From positions 269,017 through 333,016 of the forward strand of contig JAHJWO010000054.1 in NCBI GenBank assembly GCA_018828145.1: a DNA stretch of 64,000 nucleotides, in the 5' to 3' direction. The translations under genes and the position numbers were made by a program. Origin of the DNA: Alphaproteobacteria bacterium (lineage in GTDB: Bacteria > Pseudomonadota > Alphaproteobacteria > Rhizobiales > Devosiaceae). The notes under the pieces are model-generated. The model was given only the letters and a program-made list of their open reading frames with translations, ran no database searches and had not been told where the DNA came from. Shown here piece after piece: positions 10,499 through 19,761 of this stretch (position 1 is the first letter of the stretch; every line of letters begins with the position of its first letter).

Positions 10499-12010
10499 AT
10501 GAAGGTAGCAATCGACATGGGCGCCACCACGGGCGCCGCGCCCGCGACGCTCGACCTCGAGGAGCTGCTCGCCACCCGCCTGCTCGTCCAGGGCAATTCC
10601 GGCTCGGGCAAGTCTCACCTGCTGCGCCGCCTGCTCGAGCAGTCCGCTCCCTGGGTGCAGCAATGCATCATCGATCCGGAGGGCGATTTCACCACCCTGT
10701 CCGAGCGCTATGGCCATACCGTTGTCGACGCCACCCGCACCGAGGCCGAGCTGACCCGCATCGCCGCCCGCGTGCGCCAGCACCGCGTTTCCGTCGTGCT
10801 CAATCTCGAAGGGCTCGATGTCGAGCAGCAGATGCGCGCCGCCGCCGCCTTTCTCGGCGGCATGTTCGATGCCGATCGCGACTACTGGTATCCCGTCCTC
10901 GTCGTCGTCGACGAAGCCCAGCTCTTTGCGCCCGCCGTGGCCGGCGAAGTTTCAGACGAAGCGCGCAAGCTTTCGCTCGGCGCCATGACCAACCTGATGT
11001 GCCGCGGCCGCAAGCGCGGTCTGGCGGGCGTCATCGCCACCCAGCGCCTCGCCAAGCTGGCCAAGAATGTCGCCGCCGAAGCCTCCAACTTCCTCATGGG
11101 CCGCACCTTTCTCGATATCGACATGGCCCGCGCCGCTGACCTCCTGGGCATGGAAAAGCGCCAGGCCGAGCAGTTCCGCGACCTGGCCCGCGGCCATTTC
11201 GTCGCCCTCGGCCCCGCCATTTCCCGCCGGCCCCTGCCGGTCACCATCGGCGCAGTCGAAACCTCGGCCCGTTCCTCGAGCCCCAAGCTCACCCCCCTGC
11301 CCGAGGCGCCGGTCGACGCGGCCGATCTCATCTTCACCGCCTCGCCCGAAGAGCAGGCGCGTCCGGTCACCCGCCGGCCGGCACCGCCTCCGCCGCCCTC
11401 GACCAACGAGTTGCTGGCCCAGCTCTCGCGCCCCCGTGCCCCGGCCGAGGAAGCCCCGCAGAGCCTCTTTCCCGAAATCGACGAGGCCGAGCGCGACCGG
11501 CAGATCGACGCCATCATGGCCGAATTGCTGGGCGACCCCGATGCCAGCTTCCGCACCGTCGCCGTGCTCTATCAGGATTTCCTGGTGCGCTGCCGCATCC
11601 GCCGCGTCCCCGGCGAGCCCCCGGCCCTGCCCGCCTTCAAGCGCAAGCTGGCCGTCGCCCGCGTGGCGCCCGATGCCGAAGTCGCCAGCAGCGATGCCTG
11701 GCGGCAGGCGCTTGCCATGTCCGAGGCGCTGACCGACGACGTGCAGGGCGTGTTCCTGGTGCTGGCGCAGGCCGCCGTCACCGGCGCCCCCTGCCCCTCC
11801 GACGCCACCCTGGCTCGCCTCTACGGCACCCACTCGGCCAGCCGCGCCCGGCGCCTGCTGACCTGGTTCGAGGAACGCGGCCTGCTGGTGGTCCGCCTCG
11901 ACTTCCGCAACAACCGCGTCGTCGCCTTCCCCGACCTCGGCGCCGAAACCGCCCCCGGCGATCCCAACGGCCCCGACGCCATGATCGACGAGCGCGGCGC
12001 AGCCGAGTAG
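10499..12010 (+). CDS. HerA/DUF87-like P-loop ATPase
   Basis: A 503-residue ATPase of the HerA/FtsK superfamily. Walker A is GNSGSGKS near residue 32 and Walker B is LVVVDEAQLF. An arginine-rich CRGRKRG segment follows, then TQR, which resembles the sensor region. A proline-rich linker (APPPPPS) leads to a C-terminal helical, winged-helix-like region. HerA partners such as the NurA nuclease are not adjacent, so DNA-end processing is unproven. GGAG precedes the ATG at 10499. It is convergent with tctA, separated by a palindromic repeat element. Confidence 0.8.
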   Translation: MKVAIDMGATTGAAPATLDLEELLATRLLVQGNSGSGKSHLLRRLLEQSAPWVQQCIIDPEGDFTTLSERYGHTVVDATRTEAELTRIAARVRQHRVSVVLNLEGLDVEQQMRAAAAFLGGMFDADRDYWYPVLVVVDEAQLFAPAVAGEVSDEARKLSLGAMTNLMCRGRKRGLAGVIATQRLAKLAKNVAAEASNFLMGRTFLDIDMARAADLLGMEKRQAEQFRDLARGHFVALGPAISRRPLPVTIGAVETSARSSSPKLTPLPEAPVDAADLIFTASPEEQARPVTRRPAPPPPPSTNELLAQLSRPRAPAEEAPQSLFPEIDEAERDRQIDAIMAELLGDPDASFRTVAVLYQDFLVRCRIRRVPGEPPALPAFKRKLAVARVAPDAEVASSDAWRQALAMSEALTDDVQGVFLVLAQAAVTGAPCPSDATLARLYGTHSASRARRLLTWFEERGLLVVRLDFRNNRVVAFPDLGAETAPGDPNGPDAMIDERGAAE

Positions 12011-12024
12011 CCCGGAATTCTCAG

Positions 12025-12130
12025 TCGACACCCTCCCCCTTGTGGGGAGGGATCAAGGGTGGGGGTGTTTGGCCCGGATATTCGGGCCAACCGCCACCCC
12101 CTCCCAGCCTCCCCCATCATGGGGGAGGTG
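12025..12130. repeat. GC-rich palindromic intergenic element, copy 1
   Basis: Contains CTCCCCC/GGGGGAG-type inverted motifs around an internal palindrome GGCCCGGATATTCGGGCC. It lies between convergent genes and is nearly identical over about 95 bases to the copy at 18611. Confidence 0.8.
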
Positions 12131-12161
12131 CCGCTGAGCGGGCGTGACGTCATCGGGACCC

Positions 12162-13667
12162 TCAGTCGTCCTCGACAAACACCTCGTTGCGCTTCTTCCT
12201 TATGCTCGGCAGCACCGCCACGATCACCGCCAGCAGCGCCAGCCCCAGCAGCGTCGCCGAGATGGGGCGCTCGATGAAGATCATCGGATCGCCGCGCGAA
12301 ATGATCATCGCCCGCCGCAGATGCTCTTCCAGCAGAGGCCCCAGCACGAAGCCGAGCAGCAGCGGCGCCGGCTCGCAGCCGAAGCGGATCAGCAGGTAGC
12401 CCACGATGCCGAAGAAGGCGATCGCGTAGATGTCGTAGATATTCTGGTTGATCGAGAAGGTGCCGATGCAGGCAAACAGCACGATGGCCGGGAACAGCAC
12501 GCGATAGGGGATGGAGAGCATCTTCACCCACAGCCCGATCAGCGGCAGGTTGAGGATGACCAGCAGCAGGTTGCCGATCCACATCGAGGCGATGATGCCC
12601 CAGAACAGCGCCGGCTCCTGGTTGATGACATTGGGGCCGGGCGTGATGCCCTGCAGGATGAAGGCCCCGATCATCAGCGCCATCACCGGATGGGCCGGAA
12701 TGCCCAGCGTCATCAGCGGGATGAAGCTGGTCTGCGCCGCCGCATTATTGGCCGATTCCGGTCCGGCCACGCCCTCGATGGCCCCATGCCCGAACTCTTC
12801 CGGCGTCTTGGAGAGCCGCTTTTCCGCCGAATAGGAGGCAAAGGAGGAGAGGATATGCCCCCCTCCCGGCAATACGCCCAGGACCGAGCCAAGAGCCGTG
12901 CCGCGCAGCACTGGCCCGATGATCCGCCGGATATCGTCCTTGGTCAGCCATAGTCCGCTGACCTTGCTGACCCCGACCTCGCGCTCCTTCTCGTTTTCGA
13001 GATTGCGCAGGATCTCGGCCACGCCGAAGACGCCCACCGCCACCGCCACGAAATTGAGCCCCCCGAACAGCTCGCGCACCCCGAAGGTGAAGCGCGGCGT
13101 GCCGGTATAGATATCCTGCCCCACCATGCCCAGCAGCAGCCCCAGCACGATCATCGCCAGCGCCTTGAGGATCGAGCCATGCGCCAGGGCGATCGAGACC
13201 AGGAGGCCCAGCACGATCAGCGAGAAATATTCCGGCGCCCCGAAATTGAGCGCCGCGCGGGCCAGTGGCGGCGCGAAGAAGGCCAGCAGCAGCGTCGCCA
13301 CCGTGCCGGCAAAGAACGAGCCGAGGGCCGCCGTGGCCAGTGCCGCGCCCGCCCGGCCCTTGCGGGCCATCTGGTAGCCGTCGATCGCGGTCACCGCCGA
13401 GGAGCTTTCCCCCGGCAGGTTGATCAGGATCGCCGTGGTCGAGCCGCCATATTGTGCGCCGTAATAGATGCCCGCCAGCATGATCAGCGAGGTTTCTGGC
13501 CCCAGCGTGAAGGTGATGGGCAGCAGCATGGCGATGGTCGCCGTCGGGCCGATGCCCGGCAGCACGCCCACCAGCGTGCCCAGCAGCACGCCGATGAAGC
13601 AGTAGAGAATATTGATCGGGTCAAGCGCGACCGAAAAGCCCAGGGCAAGCGAGGATAGCAGGTCCAT
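12162..13667 (-). CDS. tctA: Tripartite tricarboxylate transporter, large permease subunit TctA
   Basis: A 501-residue, about 12-helix permease of the TctA family, which imports carboxylates such as citrate using the ion gradient together with TctB and TctC. The family hallmark near residues 32-45 (GVLPGIGPTATIAM) and a repeat of it later (GVLPGGGHILSSF) are both visible. A GGGAGAG ribosome site precedes the ATG; tctB ends 15 bases upstream. It is the last gene of tctC-tctB-tctA. The substrate is not predictable; the linked DctB-like sensor suggests a di- or tricarboxylate. Confidence 0.93.
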   Translation of the reverse strand: MDLLSSLALGFSVALDPINILYCFIGVLLGTLVGVLPGIGPTATIAMLLPITFTLGPETSLIMLAGIYYGAQYGGSTTAILINLPGESSSAVTAIDGYQMARKGRAGAALATAALGSFFAGTVATLLLAFFAPPLARAALNFGAPEYFSLIVLGLLVSIALAHGSILKALAMIVLGLLLGMVGQDIYTGTPRFTFGVRELFGGLNFVAVAVGVFGVAEILRNLENEKEREVGVSKVSGLWLTKDDIRRIIGPVLRGTALGSVLGVLPGGGHILSSFASYSAEKRLSKTPEEFGHGAIEGVAGPESANNAAAQTSFIPLMTLGIPAHPVMALMIGAFILQGITPGPNVINQEPALFWGIIASMWIGNLLLVILNLPLIGLWVKMLSIPYRVLFPAIVLFACIGTFSINQNIYDIYAIAFFGIVGYLLIRFGCEPAPLLLGFVLGPLLEEHLRRAMIISRGDPMIFIERPISATLLGLALLAVIVAVLPSIRKKRNEVFVEDD

Positions 13668-13682
13668 CTGGTCTCTCCCGGC

Positions 13683-14144
13683 CTAGAAGCGCAGCCAGGG
13701 GCCGAACCAGGGCAATTGCAGCCCCAGCCCCACCACGAAGATCAGCAGGCACAGCACGCAGAGCCCCACGCTGACCACCAGCGCCGCCAGCAGCGAGTTG
13801 CGCCGGCTCGACAGCGCCGTCGCAAAGCCCGAAATCAGCACGACCGGCACGAAGCCCAGCCCGCGTATCGTCGTGGCAAAGAACAGGATCGTGCCCAGCA
13901 CCAGGGCAATGCCGCGCCACGGCCAGGCCGGCGGCGCCTCCGCATCCGGCTTGCCGATGCCCGTGGCGGCGACCGCCACCCCCAGCGCCACCAGCACCCC
14001 GCCCAGCACGACGGGCATGAAGCCCGGCCCCATGCGGAACGGCGTGCCGAAATCGTATTTCATGGCTTCGAGCGCGAAATAGCCGCCCAGGGCGACGAAC
14101 AGCGCCCCCGAGGCAAGGTCGTTCCGTGATGCATTCAGTGCCAT
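13683..14144 (-). CDS. tctB: Tripartite tricarboxylate transporter, small subunit TctB
   Basis: A 153-residue membrane protein with about four hydrophobic helices. The family N-terminal motif GxYFALEAxxYDFGTPFRMGPGFMP-like stretch is at residues about 16-45. It works with TctA in the inner membrane. It lies between tctC and tctA on the same strand. An intergenic hairpin separates it from tctC. Confidence 0.9.
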   Translation of the reverse strand: MALNASRNDLASGALFVALGGYFALEAMKYDFGTPFRMGPGFMPVVLGGVLVALGVAVAATGIGKPDAEAPPAWPWRGIALVLGTILFFATTIRGLGFVPVVLISGFATALSSRRNSLLAALVVSVGLCVLCLLIFVVGLGLQLPWFGPWLRF

Positions 14145-14165
14145 TGTCCCTCTCCCCTGTGAAAA

Positions 14166-14190
14166 CCCCCGGCCCGTGGGGCCGAGGGTC
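14166..14190 (-). terminator. Intergenic hairpin between tctC and tctB (attenuator or mRNA stabiliser)
   Basis: On the minus strand a GC-rich stem (CCCTCGGCCC/GGGCCGGGG) is followed by TTTTC. Its position just after the binding-protein gene fits partial termination, giving more TctC than permease. Confidence 0.6.
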
Positions 14191-14214
14191 CTTTTTCTCT
14201 TCCGGCTGGTCGGC

Positions 14215-15198
14215 TTACTGCGCCGAAACGCCGGCCGCCGCGATCACTTCAGCCCACAGGCCGATCTGGCCTTCAAGCTTCTGTGCCAGCGCGGCGGGAG
14301 TGGCCTCGCTTGCCTGCACCGGATAGGTGCCCAGCTCGGCAAAGCTGGTGCCGACCGTTTCGCTGGTCAGGGCCTTCTGCAGAGAAGCGGCCAGGCGATC
14401 GATAATGGCCTGATCCGTGCCGGCGGGCGCATAAAGCCCGTGCCAGATGCCCAGCTCGAAATTCTCCACCCCGCCTTCGGCCATGGTCGGCACGTCGGGC
14501 AGCACGGCGATGCGCGAAGACGTCGTCACCGCATAGGCCTTGATCTCGCCGGCCAGGATCTGGCTGGTCGTGTTGGTGGTCTGGTCGCACATCATGTCGA
14601 TCTGCCCGCCCAGCAGGTCGGTCATGGCCGGGCCGGTCCCCTGGTAGGGCACTTCGGTCATCTTGGTGTCGAGCGCATCCATGAACAGCAGGCCGCAGAG
14701 CTGGCTTGCCGCGCCGATGCCAGCATTGGCATAGGTGATGTCTTCGCCGTTTTCCTTGACATGGGCGATGAGGTCTTCGAGCGTCGCGGGCTCGAAATCC
14801 TTGCGCGCCACGATGGTCATCGGCACTTCGGTGACCAGCCCGATCGGGGCAAAGTCGGTCATCGGGTCATAGGGCAGGCTGGCATAGAGCGCCGGGGCGG
14901 TCGACATGCCGATATGGTGCAGCAGCAGCGTATAGCCGTCATTGGCGGCAGCAGCCACCTGGCCGGCACCCAGCGTACCGCCGGCGCCGCCGACATTCTG
15001 CACCACAACCTGCTGGCCAAGGTCTTCGCTCATGGCCGCGGCAACCAGGCGCGTCACCGTGTCGGTGGGGCCGCCGGCCGCGAAGGGCACGACGATGGTC
15101 ACGGGCTGGTTCGGATAGTCCTGTGCCATGACAGTAACGGCGCTGAGCGCCGAGCCGGTCACAAGGCCCGCGGCCAGAATCTTGACGATGGTCTTCAT
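14215..15198 (-). CDS. tctC: Tripartite tricarboxylate transporter substrate-binding protein TctC
   Basis: A 327-residue periplasmic binding protein with a Sec signal peptide (MKTIVKILAAGLVTGSALS to about residue 25). It has the Bug/TctC signature YPNQPVTIVVPFAAGGPTD. It captures a carboxylate and presents it to TctA/TctB. It is the first gene of the operon, preceded by a consensus sigma-54 promoter 60 bases upstream. AGGACAAC bases serve as a weak ribosome site. Confidence 0.94.
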   Translation of the reverse strand: MKTIVKILAAGLVTGSALSAVTVMAQDYPNQPVTIVVPFAAGGPTDTVTRLVAAAMSEDLGQQVVVQNVGGAGGTLGAGQVAAAANDGYTLLLHHIGMSTAPALYASLPYDPMTDFAPIGLVTEVPMTIVARKDFEPATLEDLIAHVKENGEDITYANAGIGAASQLCGLLFMDALDTKMTEVPYQGTGPAMTDLLGGQIDMMCDQTTNTTSQILAGEIKAYAVTTSSRIAVLPDVPTMAEGGVENFELGIWHGLYAPAGTDQAIIDRLAASLQKALTSETVGTSFAELGTYPVQASEATPAALAQKLEGQIGLWAEVIAAAGVSAQ

Positions 15199-15257
15199 AG
15201 AGTTGTCCTCCCATTGGTTTTGATCCCGGCGTTTTCCCCGGGGGTCGCCTTCAGCAA

Positions 15258-15273
15258 TGCAAGCCGCGTGCCA
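15258..15273 (-). promoter_or_regulatory. Sigma-54 promoter of tctCBA
   Basis: Minus-strand TGGCACG-CGGC-TTGCA matches the sigma-54 -24/-12 consensus TGGCAC-N5-TTGCW at every position. It is 60 bases before the tctC start codon. Confidence 0.85.
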
Positions 15274-15325
15274 CGCGCCAAACGCAATGCTGATATGCTT
15301 TTTCTCTTGAACGCAACGACCAAAC

Positions 15326-15376
15326 CGGCAAGAACTTGCTCAGGTTCGGCCAGGTTATCGGCAACTTCTTGCCGAT
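15326..15376. promoter_or_regulatory. Paired activator sites (UAS) for the DctD-type regulator
   Basis: Site 2 is a perfect 20-base interrupted palindrome ATCGGCAA-CTTC-TTGCCGAT at 15357-15376. Site 1 has the same CGGCAA-N4-TTGC core at 15326-15339. The cores start 33 bases apart, about three helical turns, and lie about 65-115 bases upstream of the sigma-54 promoter. Site 2 ends 15 bases before the sensor kinase ATG, so autoregulation is possible. Confidence 0.7.
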
Positions 15377-15391
15377 TGGCCGAGCGGAAAC

Positions 15392-17253
15392 ATGCCAGTG
15401 GCCCTTCGATCCACATTGCGGAACTGGTTTGGTCGCCGCCACCTGGTGTTCGGCACTCTCGGCCTGCTGGCGGTCACGCTGATCGCCTGGTTCGCCTTCG
15501 AGACCACCCTCAACGCCAGGATCCACGATTCCCGCGAACAGGCCCAGCGCCGCCTCGCTCTGTTCGAGCGCACGCTGGAAGCCATCATCGAGCGCTTCCA
15601 TTACCTGCCCGTGGCCATTTCCCAGGCGCGCGAAACCCGCGCGGCACTGGCCAACCCCGATGATGCTGCCGCCGTCGAGGCAGCCAACGGCTTTCTCTCC
15701 AAGCTCAACGAGACGGCGGGCGCCGGCGAGATCTTCCTCATGGAGAACAATGGCGCCGTGGTCGCCGCCAGCAATTGGTGGACCCTCACCAGCCTCGTCG
15801 GCACCAATTATTCCTTCCGCCCCTATTTCGCCGAGGCCCTGCGGCTCGGCCGCGCCGAATATTACGCCTTCGGCATTTCCACCAATGTGCCGGGCTATTT
15901 CCTCTCCCAGCGCGTCGATGGACCCGATGGTCCGCTGGGCGTCGCCGTCACCAAGATCAATCTGGGCGAGATCGAAGCCGCCTGGTGGCGCTCGGGCGAG
16001 CTGATCGGCATTGTCGACGTCAATGACGTGGTGATCCTCTCCACCCGCCCCGACTGGCGCTATCGCCCACTTCAGTCCATTTCCCGCGCCCGGATTGAGA
16101 GTATTTCCAGCCAGCAGCGCTATGGCGAAAACGGCGTCGACAATACCGGCATCATCACCGACCGCTGGTTTTCGCGTGGGGCGGAATTCGCCCTGCTGGC
16201 CGGCAACGATCCGGAAACCTCGGGCTATTTCATCCTGCAGGAACTCCGCCTGCCCAAGCATGGCTGGCAGCTGATCGCCTTCACGCCGCTTGCCCCGCTC
16301 TATGGCGGCGCCTGGACCGCCGCCGCTGCTGCCGGCCTTGGCGCCGCCGCGCTGCTGCTCATCGTCGTGCTGCTGGTCCAGCGCCGCCGCATCATTGCCC
16401 AGCGCCTGGCCGATCACGAGCGGCTGGAACAGCGCGTCGCCGAGCGCACCGAGGACCTGCACATCGCCAATGCCGCCCTGCGCGAGGAAATCGCCGATCG
16501 GATTCGCGCCGAAAATGCCCAGCGCGAGGCCCAGGCCGGGCTGGTCCAGGCCGCCAAGATGGCCAGTCTCGGCCAGGCCCTGGCCGGCGTCGCCCATGAG
16601 GTGAGCCAGCCTGTCGCCGCGCTGACCACCCACATTGCCAGTGCCCGCCTCGTCGCCGCCCAGAAGCAGGATGCCGATATCGGCTCGATCCTCTCCACCA
16701 TGGACCGGGTGGTCGATCGCCTCGCCGCCCTCACCGGCCACCTCAAGACCTTTGCCCGCAAGGAAACCCGCATCGAGATGCAGGCCGACCTGGGCGCGGT
16801 CCTTGCCAATGCCCTGGACCTGGTCGATCACAAGCTGCGCGCCTTCGGCATCGACGTCGAATATACCCGCCACCGCGGCCAGCTTCTGGTCACCGGCAAT
16901 CCGGTCCACCTCGAACAGGTCTTCATTAACCTCATCGCCAATGCCGCCGACGCCATGGAGCACACCGCCATCCGCGTCCTGTCCATCGGCATCCGCGCCA
17001 AGGGCCGCAATGTCGAGGTCGCCGTCTCTGATACCGGGTCGGGCATTCCCGAGGGGGAGCTGGCCAACCTCTTCGACCCCTTCTATTCCACCAAGGAGGC
17101 CGGGCGCGGGCTGGGCCTGGGCCTCTCCATCTCCTACGGGCTGGTGCGCGACATCGGTGGCGCCATCACCGTCGCCAGCGTTCCCGGCAAGGGTAGCACC
17201 TTCACCGTGCGCCTCCCGCTCACCCAGACAGCAAGAACCGAAGGGCAACAGGC

Positions 17254-17257
<4 letters not shown>
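15392..17257 (+). CDS. DctB-type sensor histidine kinase
   Basis: A 621-residue membrane kinase. TM1 is at about residues 18-38, a periplasmic dCache-like sensor domain spans about 40-300 (with SxRPYF and YFLSQRV motifs typical of DctB), and TM2 is near 305-330. A coiled segment follows, then the H-box AHEVSQPVAALTTH with phospho-acceptor His402, and an ATPase domain with N-box and GLGLGLSIS. It likely senses an external carboxylate. Its stop overlaps the start of the sigma-54 activator gene, giving coupled translation. Divergent from tctC. Confidence 0.9.
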
Positions 17258-18603
<1,346 letters not shown>

Positions 18604-18610
18604 AAGTGTA

Positions 18611-18803
18611 GTCGACACCCTCCCCCTTGCGGGAAGGGATCAAGGGTGGGGGGTGTTTAGCCCGGATATCCGGGCCACCCGCCACCCCCTCCCACCCTCC
18701 CCCATCGAGGGGGAGGTGCTGCTTTTGTGGATTGAACTCGATCGTGCCCCCCAGAGTGGAGAGAAACCTCCCCCTTGATGGGGGAGGCAGGAGGGGGTGG
18801 GGC
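18611..18803. repeat. GC-rich palindromic intergenic element, copy 2 (composite)
   Basis: The first about 105 bases nearly repeat the copy at 12025, including GTCGACACCCTCCCCCTTG and the palindrome CCCGGATATCCGGG. A second CTCCCCCTTGATGGGGGAG hairpin follows near 18770-18790. It lies between convergent genes. Confidence 0.8.
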
Positions 18804-18832
18804 CACGCTCGCCGAGCGCTGAGGGGCCCGAC

Positions 18833-19696
18833 CTACCCCACCAGTTCCACCCTGAACCCATATCGTCCCGTCGCCCCGGCCCCGAGCACATCGCCATAGG
18901 GCCGCTCCGCCAGGTCATCGCTGCCCCCAACCTCTGCCGCTGTCCCATGCCAGGGCTCGAGGCACACAAACGGCGCCCCTGGCTTGGACCACAGCGCGAA
19001 ATTCGGCAGATTCTCCCACGTAAACCGGATCGCCTTGCTGCCCGCCCCATAGCGCAGTCCTGCCCCGGCCCCCTCGGGAAACAGCATGGCATCGCTGGCA
19101 AACAGCTCATGCTCCAGCACCAGCTCGCCCGCCTGGAACGGCGATGGCAGCCGCTCGGGCTTCACCAGTCCGCCCGACAGTCGCACCAGCGGCGGCTCGC
19201 CGCCGTTCTCCAGCACCACACGGTGCTCCAGCCCCTCGCAGCCCGGCAGCGGCCACACAAAGGCCGGGTGAAAACCGATCCCGAACGGCATCGGCCGGTG
19301 ATCGAGATTGCTCACTTCGGCCGTGACACTCACCGCCCGGCCCACTACCCGATGCTCCAGCGCCAGCCGGAAGGCGAACGGATAGATCGACTGACTCGCC
19401 TGGCTCGAACGCAGCTCGAACCGGCAGTAATCCGCCCCGCTCTCCACGAGGTCGAATTCGCTGCGCCGCGCAAAGCCGTGCTGCCCCATCGGATAGCGCT
19501 GTCCGTCTATGCTGACATGATCATTGGGCGCCCTTCCCACCATCGGAAACAGCACGGGCGAGCGTCCATTCCAGAAGGCCGCATCGCCATCCCACAGCCA
19601 GCTGAGCCCGTCGCTGGTCACGATCGACTGCATCTCCGATCCCAGCGGGGAGACTTCTACGGTGACGTGCTCATTGCCGATCCGGGTCAGTTGCAT
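18833..19696 (-). CDS. Aldose 1-epimerase family protein
   Basis: A 287-residue galactose mutarotase-like protein of the LacX/YphB branch. Family blocks: SPLGSEMQSI, FPMVGRAPND, GQHGFARRSEFD (conserved His and Arg) and IGFHPAFVWPL (second His). A catalytic Glu candidate is in CLEPWHGTA. It probably interconverts anomers of a sugar or phosphosugar in the cytosol. It is isolated, divergent from hrpB with 65 bases between them. The specific sugar is unknown. Confidence 0.85.
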   Translation of the reverse strand: MQLTRIGNEHVTVEVSPLGSEMQSIVTSDGLSWLWDGDAAFWNGRSPVLFPMVGRAPNDHVSIDGQRYPMGQHGFARRSEFDLVESGADYCRFELRSSQASQSIYPFAFRLALEHRVVGRAVSVTAEVSNLDHRPMPFGIGFHPAFVWPLPGCEGLEHRVVLENGGEPPLVRLSGGLVKPERLPSPFQAGELVLEHELFASDAMLFPEGAGAGLRYGAGSKAIRFTWENLPNFALWSKPGAPFVCLEPWHGTAAEVGGSDDLAERPYGDVLGAGATGRYGFRVELVG

Positions 19697-19761
19697 GCGC
19701 GAGGGTCTCCGAAGCTGACGAAACTATTGCCCTACCCTCGCCGATCCGCCATGAACCGGCA

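Noticed and set aside
15251..17248. A 665-codon open frame on the minus strand opposite the DctB-type kinase
   Set aside because: It is antisense to a gene with unmistakable kinase motifs. Its low-complexity Gly/Ala/Asp composition is typical of frames opposite GC-rich coding DNA.
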